A stretch of DNA of 64,000 nucleotides from Nocardioides sp. CFH 31398 (GTDB lineage: Bacteria > Actinomycetota > Actinomycetes > Propionibacteriales > Nocardioidaceae), in the NCBI RefSeq assembly GCF_022436705.1, contig NZ_JAKUHT010000005.1, positions 372,001 through 436,000 of the forward strand. Reading direction: 5' to 3'. Below, piece after piece: positions 42,393 through 50,274 of this stretch (position 1 is the first letter of the stretch; each line of letters starts with the position of its first letter). The notes beneath the pieces were generated by a model that saw only the letters and a list, made by a program, of their open reading frames with translations, had not been told where the DNA came from and made no database searches. The translations under genes and the position numbers were made by a program.

Positions 42393-44639
42393 GTGGCCCA
42401 CCCAGCGCTCTCCCGGCTCACCCTCGAGGAGAAGGCGGGGCTGCTGTCCGGCGCCTCGTTCTGGCGCACCCGCGGGGTCGAGCACGCCGGGGTCGAGGCC
42501 GCCGTCCTCACCGACGGCCCGCACGGCGTCCGGCTGCAGCGCGGGGCCGGCGACCACCTGGGCCTGGACGACAGCGAGCCCGCGACGAGCTTCCCCACCG
42601 CCGCGGCGACCGGCTCGTCGTGGGACCCCGACCTGCTGCGGGAGATGGGCGCCGCCCTCGGGCGGGAGGCGCGGGCGCTGGGCGTCGACGTGCTGCTCGG
42701 GCCCGGGGTCAACCTCAAGCGGTCGCCGCTGTGCGGGCGCAACTTCGAGTACGTCGCCGAGGACCCGCTGCTCGCCGGCGTCCTCGGGGCGGCGTGGGTG
42801 GAGGGCGTGCAGGCCCAGGGCGTGGGCGCCTCGGTGAAGCACTTCGCCGCCAACAACCAGGAGACCGACCGGATGCGGGTGTCCGTCGAGGTCGACGAGC
42901 GGACGCTCCGCGAGACCTACCTGCCCGCCTTCGAGCGGGTGGTCACGCAGGCGTGGCCCGCCACCGTGATGTGCTCCTACAACCGGGTCAACGGCACGTA
43001 CGCCTCGCAGCACCCCTGGCTGCTCACCGACGTGCTGCGCGACGAGTGGGGCTTCGACGGGTACGTCGTGTCCGACTGGGGCGCCGTCGTCGACCCCGTC
43101 GCGGCCGTCGCCGCCGGGCTGGACCTCGAGATGCCCGGCACCGGTGGGCGGAGCCCGGCCGCCCTCGTCGCGGCGGTGCGCGCCGGCGCGCTGGAGGAGG
43201 CCGTGCTGGACACCGCGGTCGAGCGGGTCCTCGGCGTCCACGAGCGGCTGCGGGCGGGACGCGCCGGCGAGGTGCCGGCCGTCGACCACGACGCCCACCA
43301 CGAGCTCGCCCGTCGGGTCGCGGTGTCGTCGACGGTGCTGCTGTCGAACGACGGCGGGCTGCTGCCGCTCGACCCCGCGTCCGGCGGCACCATCGCCGTC
43401 GTCGGGGAGCTCGCCACCACCCCGCGCTACCAGGGCGCGGGCAGCTCGAAGATCGTCCCGACCCGGCTCGACACCGCCCTGCGCGCGCTGCGGCAGCGCA
43501 CGGACCGCGAGGTGCTCTTCCAACCCGGCTACAGCCTCGACCCGGACCCTCGCGACGACGTCGACGAGGACCTCCACGAGGACGCGGTGACCATCGCCGA
43601 GCGCGCGGACGTCGTCCTGCTGTTCCTCGGCCTGCCGCCGCAGGACGAGTCGGAGGGCTTCGACCGCACCCACCTGTCGCTGCCGGCGACGCAGCTGCGG
43701 CTGGCCGAGCGGGTCCTGGCCACCAACCCCCGCACCGTCGTCGTCCTCGCGAACGGCTCGGTCGTGACGCTCGACGGGGCCGTCGGCCGCGCGCCGGCCC
43801 TGCTCGAGACATGGCTGGCCGGGCAGGCGGGCGGGTCGGCGACGGCCGACGTCCTGCTCGGCCGCGACGAGCCGGGCGGGCGGCTCGCCGAGACGATCCC
43901 CCTGGCGCTGGAGCACACCCCGGCCCACCTGAACTGGCCCGGCAGCGACGGCGTGGTGCGGTACGGCGAGCGGGTGTACGTCGGCTACCGCCACTACGAC
44001 GCCACCGACCGCGAGGTCGCCCGCCCGTTCGGGTTCGGGCTGGGCTACACGACGTTCTCGTACGACGACCTCGTCGTCGAGGTCGACGACCCGGCCGTGG
44101 CGCGGGCCCGGGTCGAGCTGTCGCTCACCAACACCGGTTCGCGCGGGGGCAGCGAGGTCGTGCAGGTCTACGTCGAGGACGTCGAGGCGTCGGTCGACCG
44201 TCCGCCGCGCGAGCTGCGGGCGTTCACCAAGGTCCACCTCGCCCAGGGTGAGCAGCGCACCGTCGTGCTCGACCTCGACGAGCGGGCGTTCGCGTTCTGG
44301 TCGCCCACCGGCTGGCGGGTCGAGCCGGGCACGTTCCGCGTCTGGGTGGGGTCGAGCTCGCGCGACCTGCTGCTGCACGCCGACCTCGAGCTCGCCGTCC
44401 CCGCCCCGGTCGACCGCCTGGACGAGGCCTCCACCCTCGACGAGTGGCTCGCCCACCCCACCGGCGGGCCCGTGGTCCGCGCCGCGCTCGGGGCCGTGCC
44501 CGGCGCCGACGCGATGGTCACCGACCGCGGGACCCGCGCCCTCGTCGGCCCGATCCCGCTGCGGACGCTGCTGGGGATGACGGGCGGCGACACCGACCCG
44601 GACGCCGCGGTCACGGCGCTGCTGGCGCAGGTGTCGTGA
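42393..44639 (+). CDS. Glycoside hydrolase family 3 beta-glucosidase
   Basis: A 748-residue enzyme releasing beta-linked glucose or similar sugars. It has no signal peptide, so it is cytosolic and probably acts on imported oligosaccharides. The N-terminal TIM barrel holds VKHFAANNQETDR near 148 and VVSDWGAV near 225, whose aspartate (about 228) is the nucleophile. An alpha/beta sandwich follows (about 300-520), then a fibronectin III-like domain (about 570-650; RPFGFGLGYTTFSY). The extra C-terminal tail (about 660-748) is seen in some bacterial GH3 enzymes. GTG 42393 has GAGGAG five bases upstream. Confidence 0.94.
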   Translation: MAHPALSRLTLEEKAGLLSGASFWRTRGVEHAGVEAAVLTDGPHGVRLQRGAGDHLGLDDSEPATSFPTAAATGSSWDPDLLREMGAALGREARALGVDVLLGPGVNLKRSPLCGRNFEYVAEDPLLAGVLGAAWVEGVQAQGVGASVKHFAANNQETDRMRVSVEVDERTLRETYLPAFERVVTQAWPATVMCSYNRVNGTYASQHPWLLTDVLRDEWGFDGYVVSDWGAVVDPVAAVAAGLDLEMPGTGGRSPAALVAAVRAGALEEAVLDTAVERVLGVHERLRAGRAGEVPAVDHDAHHELARRVAVSSTVLLSNDGGLLPLDPASGGTIAVVGELATTPRYQGAGSSKIVPTRLDTALRALRQRTDREVLFQPGYSLDPDPRDDVDEDLHEDAVTIAERADVVLLFLGLPPQDESEGFDRTHLSLPATQLRLAERVLATNPRTVVVLANGSVVTLDGAVGRAPALLETWLAGQAGGSATADVLLGRDEPGGRLAETIPLALEHTPAHLNWPGSDGVVRYGERVYVGYRHYDATDREVARPFGFGLGYTTFSYDDLVVEVDDPAVARARVELSLTNTGSRGGSEVVQVYVEDVEASVDRPPRELRAFTKVHLAQGEQRTVVLDLDERAFAFWSPTGWRVEPGTFRVWVGSSSRDLLLHADLELAVPAPVDRLDEASTLDEWLAHPTGGPVVRAALGAVPGADAMVTDRGTRALVGPIPLRTLLGMTGGDTDPDAAVTALLAQVS

Positions 44640-44641
44640 GC

Positions 44642-44692
44642 ATCGGCGGAGGCCATCGGTGTCTCTGAGAGACAACGATCACCTCCGCTGAT
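44642..44692. repeat. Imperfect hairpin repeat, copy 1 (left of the AbiEi gene)
   Basis: Arms 44642-44665 and 44669-44692 pair over 24 positions with three mismatches and a TGA loop. The core from GGAGGC (44649) to CCTCCG (44687-88) is 80 percent identical over 40 bases to the hairpin at 45696-45738, in the same orientation. Its last base is the first base of the AbiEi gene's stop triplet. It could also terminate both flanking genes. Confidence 0.75.
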
Positions 44693-45639
44693 CAGGCGCA
44701 ACGCGGGCAGGGGTGCGGCTCACCCGTCCACCCGCGCTGTTGCAGGATGCGCCCGACCCGCACAGCGGTCGCGCACGGCCGGCCCAGCACCTGGCCGTGG
44801 CCGAGCCGAGCGGTGACGAGCCCGTCGACGACGGCGTCCAGGTCGCGGTCGAGGTCGCGGTCGCGGTCGTGCAGACGGGTGTGGTCCGCGCGGCCGTCGA
44901 GCTCGATGACGACGCCGAAGGCGCGATAGAGGACGTCGCGGAAGATCGCGCCCCGCGAGGAGGCCCTCACCTGTCGTCCGGCGCGCGGCAGGCCGTGTGC
45001 CCGCTCGACGTCCCGCAGGTAGGCCCGTTCCAGCACGGAGCAAGCGCCCTCGTCGAGGTCGGCCACCACCGCTGCGAGGATGCGGCGGCGGCGCTGCCGG
45101 TGCCGTCGTCCGAGGGTCTCGGCGAGGCGCGCCGCCGTGGTCCGCCGGGCGCAGACCACCTCGGCGAGGACCGCGAACGTGGCCAGGTCGTCGTCCGCGG
45201 CCCCGGCGACGTCGAGGGCCGCCTCCTCGAGACGGACCCGGGGAGGCCGGCGGTTCCACTGCACCCGGGCGTCCAGGTGCCGCGTCTGACCGATGACCAC
45301 ACCCTCGGGCGGTTCGAGGGTGCGGCCGTGCTCGACCTCCACCGCGATCGGCGCCCGGGCGTCGAGCTGCCTGGAGGCACCCAGCGTCGCGAGCAGGGAG
45401 GAGGTGCCGGCCAGTGCTGCGGGCGCGGCGTACAGGACGGCGGCCCACGCCCGCTGGCACCACGTGGGCTCACCGGTGTGGTCGACGTACACGCCCGGGT
45501 GGACCGTCACCAGGAGGCGGTGCCGGAGCCAGCAGCGCAGGTCCGAGCCCGTCGCACCGAGCCCGATCAGCTGCCGCCGTGACACGACACCGTCCTGCTC
45601 CGCGAGGAGCGAGGTGACGGGGGGCGGCAGGGCGGGCAC
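44692..45639 (-). CDS. Orphan AbiEi-type antitoxin-domain protein with DUF559 C-terminus
   Basis: A 315-residue protein. The N-terminal region (about 8-60; LLAEQDGVVSRRQLIGLGAT, then VHPGVYVDHTGEPTWCQRAW) is the winged-helix AbiEi antitoxin domain of type IV toxin-antitoxin systems. The C-terminal region (about 225-315; AFGVVIELDGRADH, then RPCATAVRVGRIL) resembles DUF559, a Vsr-like restriction-endonuclease fold. No AbiEii nucleotidyltransferase toxin gene is adjacent. GTG 45639 is chosen because the longer frame runs into hairpin copy 2. Such orphan genes are common in Nocardioides-like genomes, and their role is unknown. The gene is exactly bracketed by two related hairpins. Confidence 0.8.
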   Translation of the reverse strand: MPALPPPVTSLLAEQDGVVSRRQLIGLGATGSDLRCWLRHRLLVTVHPGVYVDHTGEPTWCQRAWAAVLYAAPAALAGTSSLLATLGASRQLDARAPIAVEVEHGRTLEPPEGVVIGQTRHLDARVQWNRRPPRVRLEEAALDVAGAADDDLATFAVLAEVVCARRTTAARLAETLGRRHRQRRRRILAAVVADLDEGACSVLERAYLRDVERAHGLPRAGRQVRASSRGAIFRDVLYRAFGVVIELDGRADHTRLHDRDRDLDRDLDAVVDGLVTARLGHGQVLGRPCATAVRVGRILQQRGWTGEPHPCPRCA

Positions 45640-45695
45640 GAGGCGAGCGTCGCCGTTCGGCGCTCGGCCCGCCAGCGGCTCTCCACAGCCCCTCG

Positions 45696-45738
45696 ACGGA
45701 GGCGATCGCTGCACCTGGGAGACACCGATCGCCTCCGT
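45696..45738. repeat. Hairpin repeat, copy 2 (right of the AbiEi gene)
   Basis: ACGGAGGCGATCG (45696-45708) pairs perfectly with CGATCGCCTCCGT (45726-45738). The inner part corresponds to copy 1 but its stem has decayed (TGCACC against GAGACA). It lies between the epimerase stop and the AbiEi start, both on the minus strand. Confidence 0.75.
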
Positions 45739-45753
45739 TGCCGCGGGTGGAGG

Positions 45754-46734
45754 TCAGCGCCGCCCGGCGCCGCGCTGGTCCAGGAACTCGGCGACGACCT
45801 CGTCGAACGAGGCGGGCGCGGTGAGGCCGAGGGCCTCGGCGCGCGGGGTGACGAACACGCCCGGCCAGCTGCCGACGATGGCCTCGACGGCGGGGTCCGG
45901 CTCCCAGTCGAGCAGGTCGGCAGCGCCCGGCACCGCGCGGTCCAGCGCGGCGGCCATCTCGGCCGGCGTCACGGTGAGCGACGGCAGGTTCATCGCCGTC
46001 CGGCTCCCCCACGTCTCGTCGTCGACGGCCGCGGCGCGGAGGATCCCCTCCAGCGTGCGCGCCGGGGAGGACAGGGCGACGGGGAGGTCGGGTCGCACGG
46101 GCACGACGGCCCGCTCGCCCGCCACCGGCTCCCGGACCATCGACGACAGGAAGCTCGACGCCGCCGCGTTCGGCCGTCCCGGGCGCACCGTCACGGTCAT
46201 CAGCCGCACGGACCGGCCCCGGACGAAGCCCTTGCGCGCGTAGTCGGCGACGAGCTGCTCCCCGACGTACTTCTGGACGCCGTAGCTCGACTGCGGGCGC
46301 GGCATCGTGTCGTCGTCCACCACGTCCGGGGGCGGGTGCGCGGGGTCGGCGCCGAACACCGCGAGCGAGCTGGTGAACACCAGCACGGGCGGCTCGGGCC
46401 GCGCCCGGCACCACTCGAGGACGGCGCGCGTGCCGTCGAGGTTGACCCGCACGCCGAGGTCGAAGTCCTGCTCGGCGGCACCGCTGACGACACCGGCGAG
46501 GTGCAGGACGAGGTCGGCGTCCTCCAGCCCGCCGAGCGTGTCGGCCAGCTCGCCGGTGCGGACGGCGACCCGCGGGTCGGCCACGACGTCGTCCGGCGGC
46601 CCCACGAGGTCGAGCACCTCGACGCGGCTCACGTCCGCCGGGGCGGCGCCGCCGACGGCGACGGGCTCGGCCAGCAGCCGGCGGACGAGCGCGGCGCCGA
46701 GGAAACCGGCCCCGCCCGTGACGACGACGCGCAC
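45754..46734 (-). CDS. NAD-dependent epimerase/dehydratase family protein (DenD-like)
   Basis: Extended short-chain dehydrogenase of 326 residues. VVVTGGAGFLGAALVRRLL at the N-terminus is the NAD-binding GxxGxxG. The catalytic YxxxK is YGVQKYVGEQL near 160, with the serine in FTSSLAVFG near 122. The overall pattern (SVRLMTVTVRPGRPNAAASS, MNLPSLTVTP) matches D-erythronate dehydrogenase and related sugar-acid dehydrogenases. GTG 46734 lies four bases after the stop of the F420-type reductase gene. Exact substrate uncertain. Confidence 0.88.
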   Translation of the reverse strand: MRVVVTGGAGFLGAALVRRLLAEPVAVGGAAPADVSRVEVLDLVGPPDDVVADPRVAVRTGELADTLGGLEDADLVLHLAGVVSGAAEQDFDLGVRVNLDGTRAVLEWCRARPEPPVLVFTSSLAVFGADPAHPPPDVVDDDTMPRPQSSYGVQKYVGEQLVADYARKGFVRGRSVRLMTVTVRPGRPNAAASSFLSSMVREPVAGERAVVPVRPDLPVALSSPARTLEGILRAAAVDDETWGSRTAMNLPSLTVTPAEMAAALDRAVPGAADLLDWEPDPAVEAIVGSWPGVFVTPRAEALGLTAPASFDEVVAEFLDQRGAGRR

Positions 46735-46738
46735 TGCC

Positions 46739-47149
46739 CTAGCGCCGGGTGAGGGCGAGGACGGGGATGGTGCGGGTCGTCCTCTCCTCGTAGGAGCGGA
46801 AGCCGTCGCTCATGTCCGTGAACTTCCGCCACGCGGTGTCACGGTCGTCGCCGGTCAGCTCGGTGACGTGCACGTCGACGACGCCGTCGTCCGGGGTCTC
46901 GATCGTGACGTCGGGGTGGGCGAGCAGGTTGTGGTACCAGGCGGGGTTGTCGGGCGCCCCGGCCTTGGAGGCCGCGACGAGCCAGGTGTCCTCGGAGTCG
47001 CGGACCGGCACGAGCGGCGTGACGCGCTCCGTGCCAGACCGGGCCCCGACGTGGTGGACGAGGATCAGCGAGCGGCCGAAGCCCGCCGTCGTGACCGTGC
47101 CGTCGTTCTGGCGGAACTCGGCGATGACCTGGCTGTTGAAGTCACTCAC
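46739..47149 (-). CDS. Deazaflavin (F420)-dependent nitroreductase family protein
   Basis: Small split-barrel protein of 136 residues in the Ddn/AOR family, which uses reduced F420 to reduce quinones or nitro compounds. SLILVHHVGARSGTERVTPL (about 29-48) and NPAWYHNLLAHPDVTIE (about 73-89) are the family signatures. GTG 47149 is used. CAGAGT, a weak -10 sequence, lies seven bases upstream. It indicates that the organism makes F420, as actinobacteria do. It is followed closely by the epimerase gene. Confidence 0.9.
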   Translation of the reverse strand: MSDFNSQVIAEFRQNDGTVTTAGFGRSLILVHHVGARSGTERVTPLVPVRDSEDTWLVAASKAGAPDNPAWYHNLLAHPDVTIETPDDGVVDVHVTELTGDDRDTAWRKFTDMSDGFRSYEERTTRTIPVLALTRR

Positions 47150-47296
47150 GCCGTCCACTCTGCCGCCTCGGTCACCGCGGCGCCACGACACCGCGGTGAG
47201 AGGTCCCGCCGACCCCCTCCTCGCCCGAGGCGATGGCGCGGGGACGGTCTCAACTTGCCCGGCAACAGGCCGACCCTTCAATCTCTAGCGAGTCAC

Positions 47297-47302
47297 TACT
47301 GT
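47297..47302 (+). promoter_or_regulatory. Possible -10 box (TACTGT) for the MHS transporter gene
   Basis: TACTGT 26 bases before the GTG at 47329, giving a leader of about 20 bases that carries AGGAG. Other A/T-rich hexamers nearby make the exact box uncertain. Confidence 0.35.
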
Positions 47303-47328
47303 TAGTCCGTCGACCCGCAGGAGACCCC

Positions 47329-48723
47329 GTGACCGTCCACGACGTCCCCACCGACGCGCCCCGGCCCGCCGGCACCGCCGCCGACGACGGGCCCGACCCA
47401 CGCCGCGTCGCCGCCGCGTCGTCCGTCGGCGCCGTCATCGAGTGGTACGACTTCTTCCTCTACGGCACGGCCGCGGGCCTCGTCTTCGACCGGCTCTACT
47501 TCAACGGCCTCGACGGCCCCGCCGCGCAGTTCGCCGCGTTCGGCACGTTCGCCGTCGGCTTCGTGGCCCGCCCCGTCGGCGGGCTGATCTTCGGCCACTT
47601 CGGCGACCGGGTCGGCCGCAAGAAGATGCTGATCTGGACGCTGCTGATCATGGGCCTCGGCACGACCGCGGTCGGCCTGCTCCCGACGTACGACCAGATC
47701 GGGGTGTGGGCGCCGATCCTGCTCGTCGTCCTGCGCATCCTCCAGGGCATCGGCATCGGCGGCGAGTACGGCGGCGCCGTGCTGCTGGCGGTCGAGTTCG
47801 CCCCCGAGGAGAAGCGGGGCTGGTTCGGCAGCTTCGCGCACATCGGCGTGCCCGGCGGGCTCTTCCTCGCCTCCGGGGCCTTCACGATCGCCAGCCAGCT
47901 GCCCGACGAGCAGTTCCTCGCGTGGGGCTGGCGTGCCTGCTTCGTCGTGTCGATCGTGCTGCTGGCGGTCGGCGCGTGGATCCGCCTGAGCATCGCCGAG
48001 ACGCCGTCCTTCCAGAAGGTGCAGGAGCAGAAGCACGTCAGCGCCACCCCGGTGCTCGACGTGATCCGCTCGCAGCCGCGCCACCTGCTGCTGGGCATGG
48101 GCACCCGCTTCATCGAGGGCTTCACCTTCAACCTGTTCTCGGTGTTCTTCCTCGCCCACGCCGTCAACGTCGTGGGGGTCGACCGCTCGACCGTGCTCGG
48201 CGCGATCATGGTCGGCGCCGCGCTGGGCGTCGTCCTGGTGCTCGTCTCGGGCGGGCTGTCCGACCGGTTCGGCCGCCGCCCGGTCTTCGCGGTCGGCGCC
48301 GTCGCCGGGCTGCTGTTCGCCGTCCCCGCCACCCAGCTCGTCGCCGGCGGCACCGCGTGGGGGGTCCTCCTCGTCATGGTCGGCGGCCTCGGCGTCGTGT
48401 ACGGCGTGGTCTACGGCCCGCTCGCGGCGTTCTGGAGCGAGCTGTTCGACACCCGCTACCGCTACTCGGCGCTGTCGTTCCTCTACCAGATGTCGGGTGT
48501 CGTGGCCTCGGGCCTGACGCCGCTCGTCGCGGTGTGGCTGGTGCAGCGCGCGGACGGCGGCCTCGGCCTCGTCGCCGCCTACGCGGTCGGGGTCGCGCTG
48601 CTCAGCCTCGTCTGCGCCTGGCTGCTCCCGGAGACCCGCGGTCGCGACCTGGCCACCGACGAGGTCGCCCCCGTCACCCAGCCCGTCACCCGGCCCGTCA
48701 CTCGGTCCGCGGCGCGCGGCTGA
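47329..48723 (+). CDS. MFS transporter, metabolite:H+ symporter (MHS/ShiA-like) family
   Basis: Twelve-helix importer of 464 residues. SSVGAVIEWYDFFLYGTAA near residue 30 and FGHFGDRVGRKKMLI near 85 are signatures of the MHS group, which includes ShiA (shikimate), ProP and citrate or dicarboxylate symporters. RILQGIGIGGEYGGAVLL near 140 is also typical. GTG 47329 has AGGAG six bases upstream. The C-terminus ends in a VTQPVTRPVTR repeat encoded by a 12-bp tandem repeat, and the last 26 bases overlap the convergent DedA gene. Likely imports an organic acid. Confidence 0.92.
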   Translation: MTVHDVPTDAPRPAGTAADDGPDPRRVAAASSVGAVIEWYDFFLYGTAAGLVFDRLYFNGLDGPAAQFAAFGTFAVGFVARPVGGLIFGHFGDRVGRKKMLIWTLLIMGLGTTAVGLLPTYDQIGVWAPILLVVLRILQGIGIGGEYGGAVLLAVEFAPEEKRGWFGSFAHIGVPGGLFLASGAFTIASQLPDEQFLAWGWRACFVVSIVLLAVGAWIRLSIAETPSFQKVQEQKHVSATPVLDVIRSQPRHLLLGMGTRFIEGFTFNLFSVFFLAHAVNVVGVDRSTVLGAIMVGAALGVVLVLVSGGLSDRFGRRPVFAVGAVAGLLFAVPATQLVAGGTAWGVLLVMVGGLGVVYGVVYGPLAAFWSELFDTRYRYSALSFLYQMSGVVASGLTPLVAVWLVQRADGGLGLVAAYAVGVALLSLVCAWLLPETRGRDLATDEVAPVTQPVTRPVTRSAARG

Positions 48724-49375
48724 CCACCCGGCGGCGCACCCCCCACCAGGCCAGCACCCCGAGCACGACGACGCCGCTGACGAGGGCGGCGTACCGCTGG
48801 AAGACCTCGATGAGGCCGACCGCCTGCTCCCCGACGGCGTAGCCGAGGCCGATCACGACCGTCGCCGCGAGCGTGACGCCGAGCAGGTTGAGCAGGAGGA
48901 AGACCGGCAGCCGCATGCCGCCGGTCCCCGCGACGGCGTAGACGAGCTGGGGCGGCACGGGGATGAACTTCGCCAGCACCACCCCGGCCGGGCCGAGGCG
49001 GTGCATGGCCGCGTGCGTCCGCTCGATGCGCTGCGCGCGACGGCGGCTGTCGTTGCGTCGGGTCAGGAGCTCGAGCGCCCGGTCGCCCCAGCGGCGTCCG
49101 GCGAGCCAGTAGAGCCAGTCGGAGGCGAGCCACAGCGGGATCGCGGCCCCGATCGCCAGCAGCCACGGGGTGTCGCCGACCCGGACCTCCACGCCCAGGG
49201 CCACCTCGGCGACGGTCGAGCCGCTGAGCAGCGTCAGCAGCAGCGGCCGGGTGGCGATCAGCGCGGGGATCAGCGGGAGCATCGCGACCCCGTAGGCGGT
49301 GCGGAGGCCGATCCCGGCGAGCAGCAGCTTGTCGACCCGTCCCCAGCCGGGGCCGTCGTCGGGGGCGGCGGTCAC
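48698..49375 (-). CDS. DedA/VTT-domain membrane protein
   Basis: Integral membrane protein of 225 residues with about five helices and the SNARE-associated (VTT) domain. FIPVPPQLVYAVAGTGGMRL near 138-157 is the conserved F-x-P-x-x-x-x-x-x-x-G-x-x-x-M-x segment. Related proteins are proton-linked transporters or phospholipid scramblases. The conserved acidic residue of E. coli DedA proteins is not obvious. Start GTG 49375. The 3' end overlaps the convergent MHS transporter gene by 26 bases. Confidence 0.83.
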   Translation of the reverse strand: MTAAPDDGPGWGRVDKLLLAGIGLRTAYGVAMLPLIPALIATRPLLLTLLSGSTVAEVALGVEVRVGDTPWLLAIGAAIPLWLASDWLYWLAGRRWGDRALELLTRRNDSRRRAQRIERTHAAMHRLGPAGVVLAKFIPVPPQLVYAVAGTGGMRLPVFLLLNLLGVTLAATVVIGLGYAVGEQAVGLIEVFQRYAALVSGVVVLGVLAWWGVRRRVVSRAPRTE

Positions 49376-49399
49376 GCCACCATCGTGACCGACGACTGG

Positions 49400-50155
49400 C
49401 TACCGGGCGGCCGCCCTGCCCACCAGGCGGCCGCGGGCCACGAGCTCGACGGTGATCGCCACCGCGACGGCCTGGGCGTACAGCAGACCGACGAGCACCA
49501 GCAGCTGCGCCGCGCCGGCGTCGACCGCCGACCCACCGCCCAGGAGGACGCCGACGAACGCGCCGGGCAGGGTCACGAGCCCGACCGTGCGGGTCTGGTC
49601 CAGGCCGGGCACCAGCGCCAGGCCGGCGGCGGGTCGGCCGAGGAACCGCACGGCCTGCGGCTCCGTGAGCCCGAGCGCCAGGGCGGCCTCGAAGGGGCCG
49701 TGCTGCTCGACCAGCCGCTCCGTCACGCGCGTGCCCGCGAGGGTGGTGGCCGTCATCGTGCCGCCGACGACGATGCCCCCGACCGGCAGCACGGCCACCG
49801 GCTCGAGCGGTAGGACGCCGAGCAGCAGCGCCGCCCCGACCGGCGGCACCACCCCGGCGGCGACCGGCAGCACCAGCCAGGCCGCGCCCGGGCCGAGCCG
49901 GCCGGTGACGCGCCGGTACGACGTCGCGGCGGCCACGCCGGTCATCAGGGCGAGGAAGGCGAGCGTCAGGACCATCGATCGCAGCACCCCGGCGATCACG
50001 AGGCTGACGACGGCGAGCTGCACGCCCGCCCGGGCGGAGGCCACCAGCGGGTCACGGACCGTCCCGACCCCGCCGACGCGGACGACGAGGGCCGCCGCGG
50101 CGACCAGGACGACCAGCAGGACCAGCAGCGGCCACCCGACCTCGAGGGGGCTCAT
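49400..50155 (-). CDS. FetB/UPF0014-family ABC transporter permease
   Basis: Membrane protein of 251 residues with about seven helices. RDPLVASARAGVQLAVVSLV near residue 33, GTMTATTLAGTR near 132 and LVTLPGAFVGVLLGGGSAVD near 192 are signatures of the FetB (YbbM) family, the permease of an iron exporter linked to oxidative stress. The partner ATPase FetA is not encoded next to it, which is unusual. ATG 50155 is the only good start. TGGCAT six bases upstream is a weak -10 candidate. Divergent from an amidase. Confidence 0.88.
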   Translation of the reverse strand: MSPLEVGWPLLVLLVVLVAAAALVVRVGGVGTVRDPLVASARAGVQLAVVSLVIAGVLRSMVLTLAFLALMTGVAAATSYRRVTGRLGPGAAWLVLPVAAGVVPPVGAALLLGVLPLEPVAVLPVGGIVVGGTMTATTLAGTRVTERLVEQHGPFEAALALGLTEPQAVRFLGRPAAGLALVPGLDQTRTVGLVTLPGAFVGVLLGGGSAVDAGAAQLLVLVGLLYAQAVAVAITVELVARGRLVGRAAAR

Positions 50156-50262
50156 GGGCCCATGCCACCACGGCGACCCCGCCCGGGGTCGCACCCGGCG
50201 CGGGGAGGCACGGCCCGACGGGCACCCACCCAGCGGTGTGCACCGGGGGCGCCGCGCGGTCC

Positions 50263-50268
50263 TACGCT
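50263..50268 (+). promoter_or_regulatory. -10 box (TACGCT) of a leaderless promoter for the amidase
   Basis: TACGCT with six bases to the GTG at 50275. It places the amidase start at 50275 rather than at the upstream in-frame start at 50236. Confidence 0.65.
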
Positions 50269-50274
50269 CGGGCG

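Noticed and set aside
41715..44675. A 986-codon minus-strand frame opposite the GH3 gene
   Set aside because: Only the last 195 codons (from 42302) are the AhpD-like gene. The long extension is antisense to the beta-glucosidase.
44692..45639. Complete AbiE toxin-antitoxin pair
   Set aside because: The flanking genes are a beta-glucosidase and an epimerase. No AbiEii nucleotidyltransferase is present, so only the antitoxin-domain protein can be claimed.
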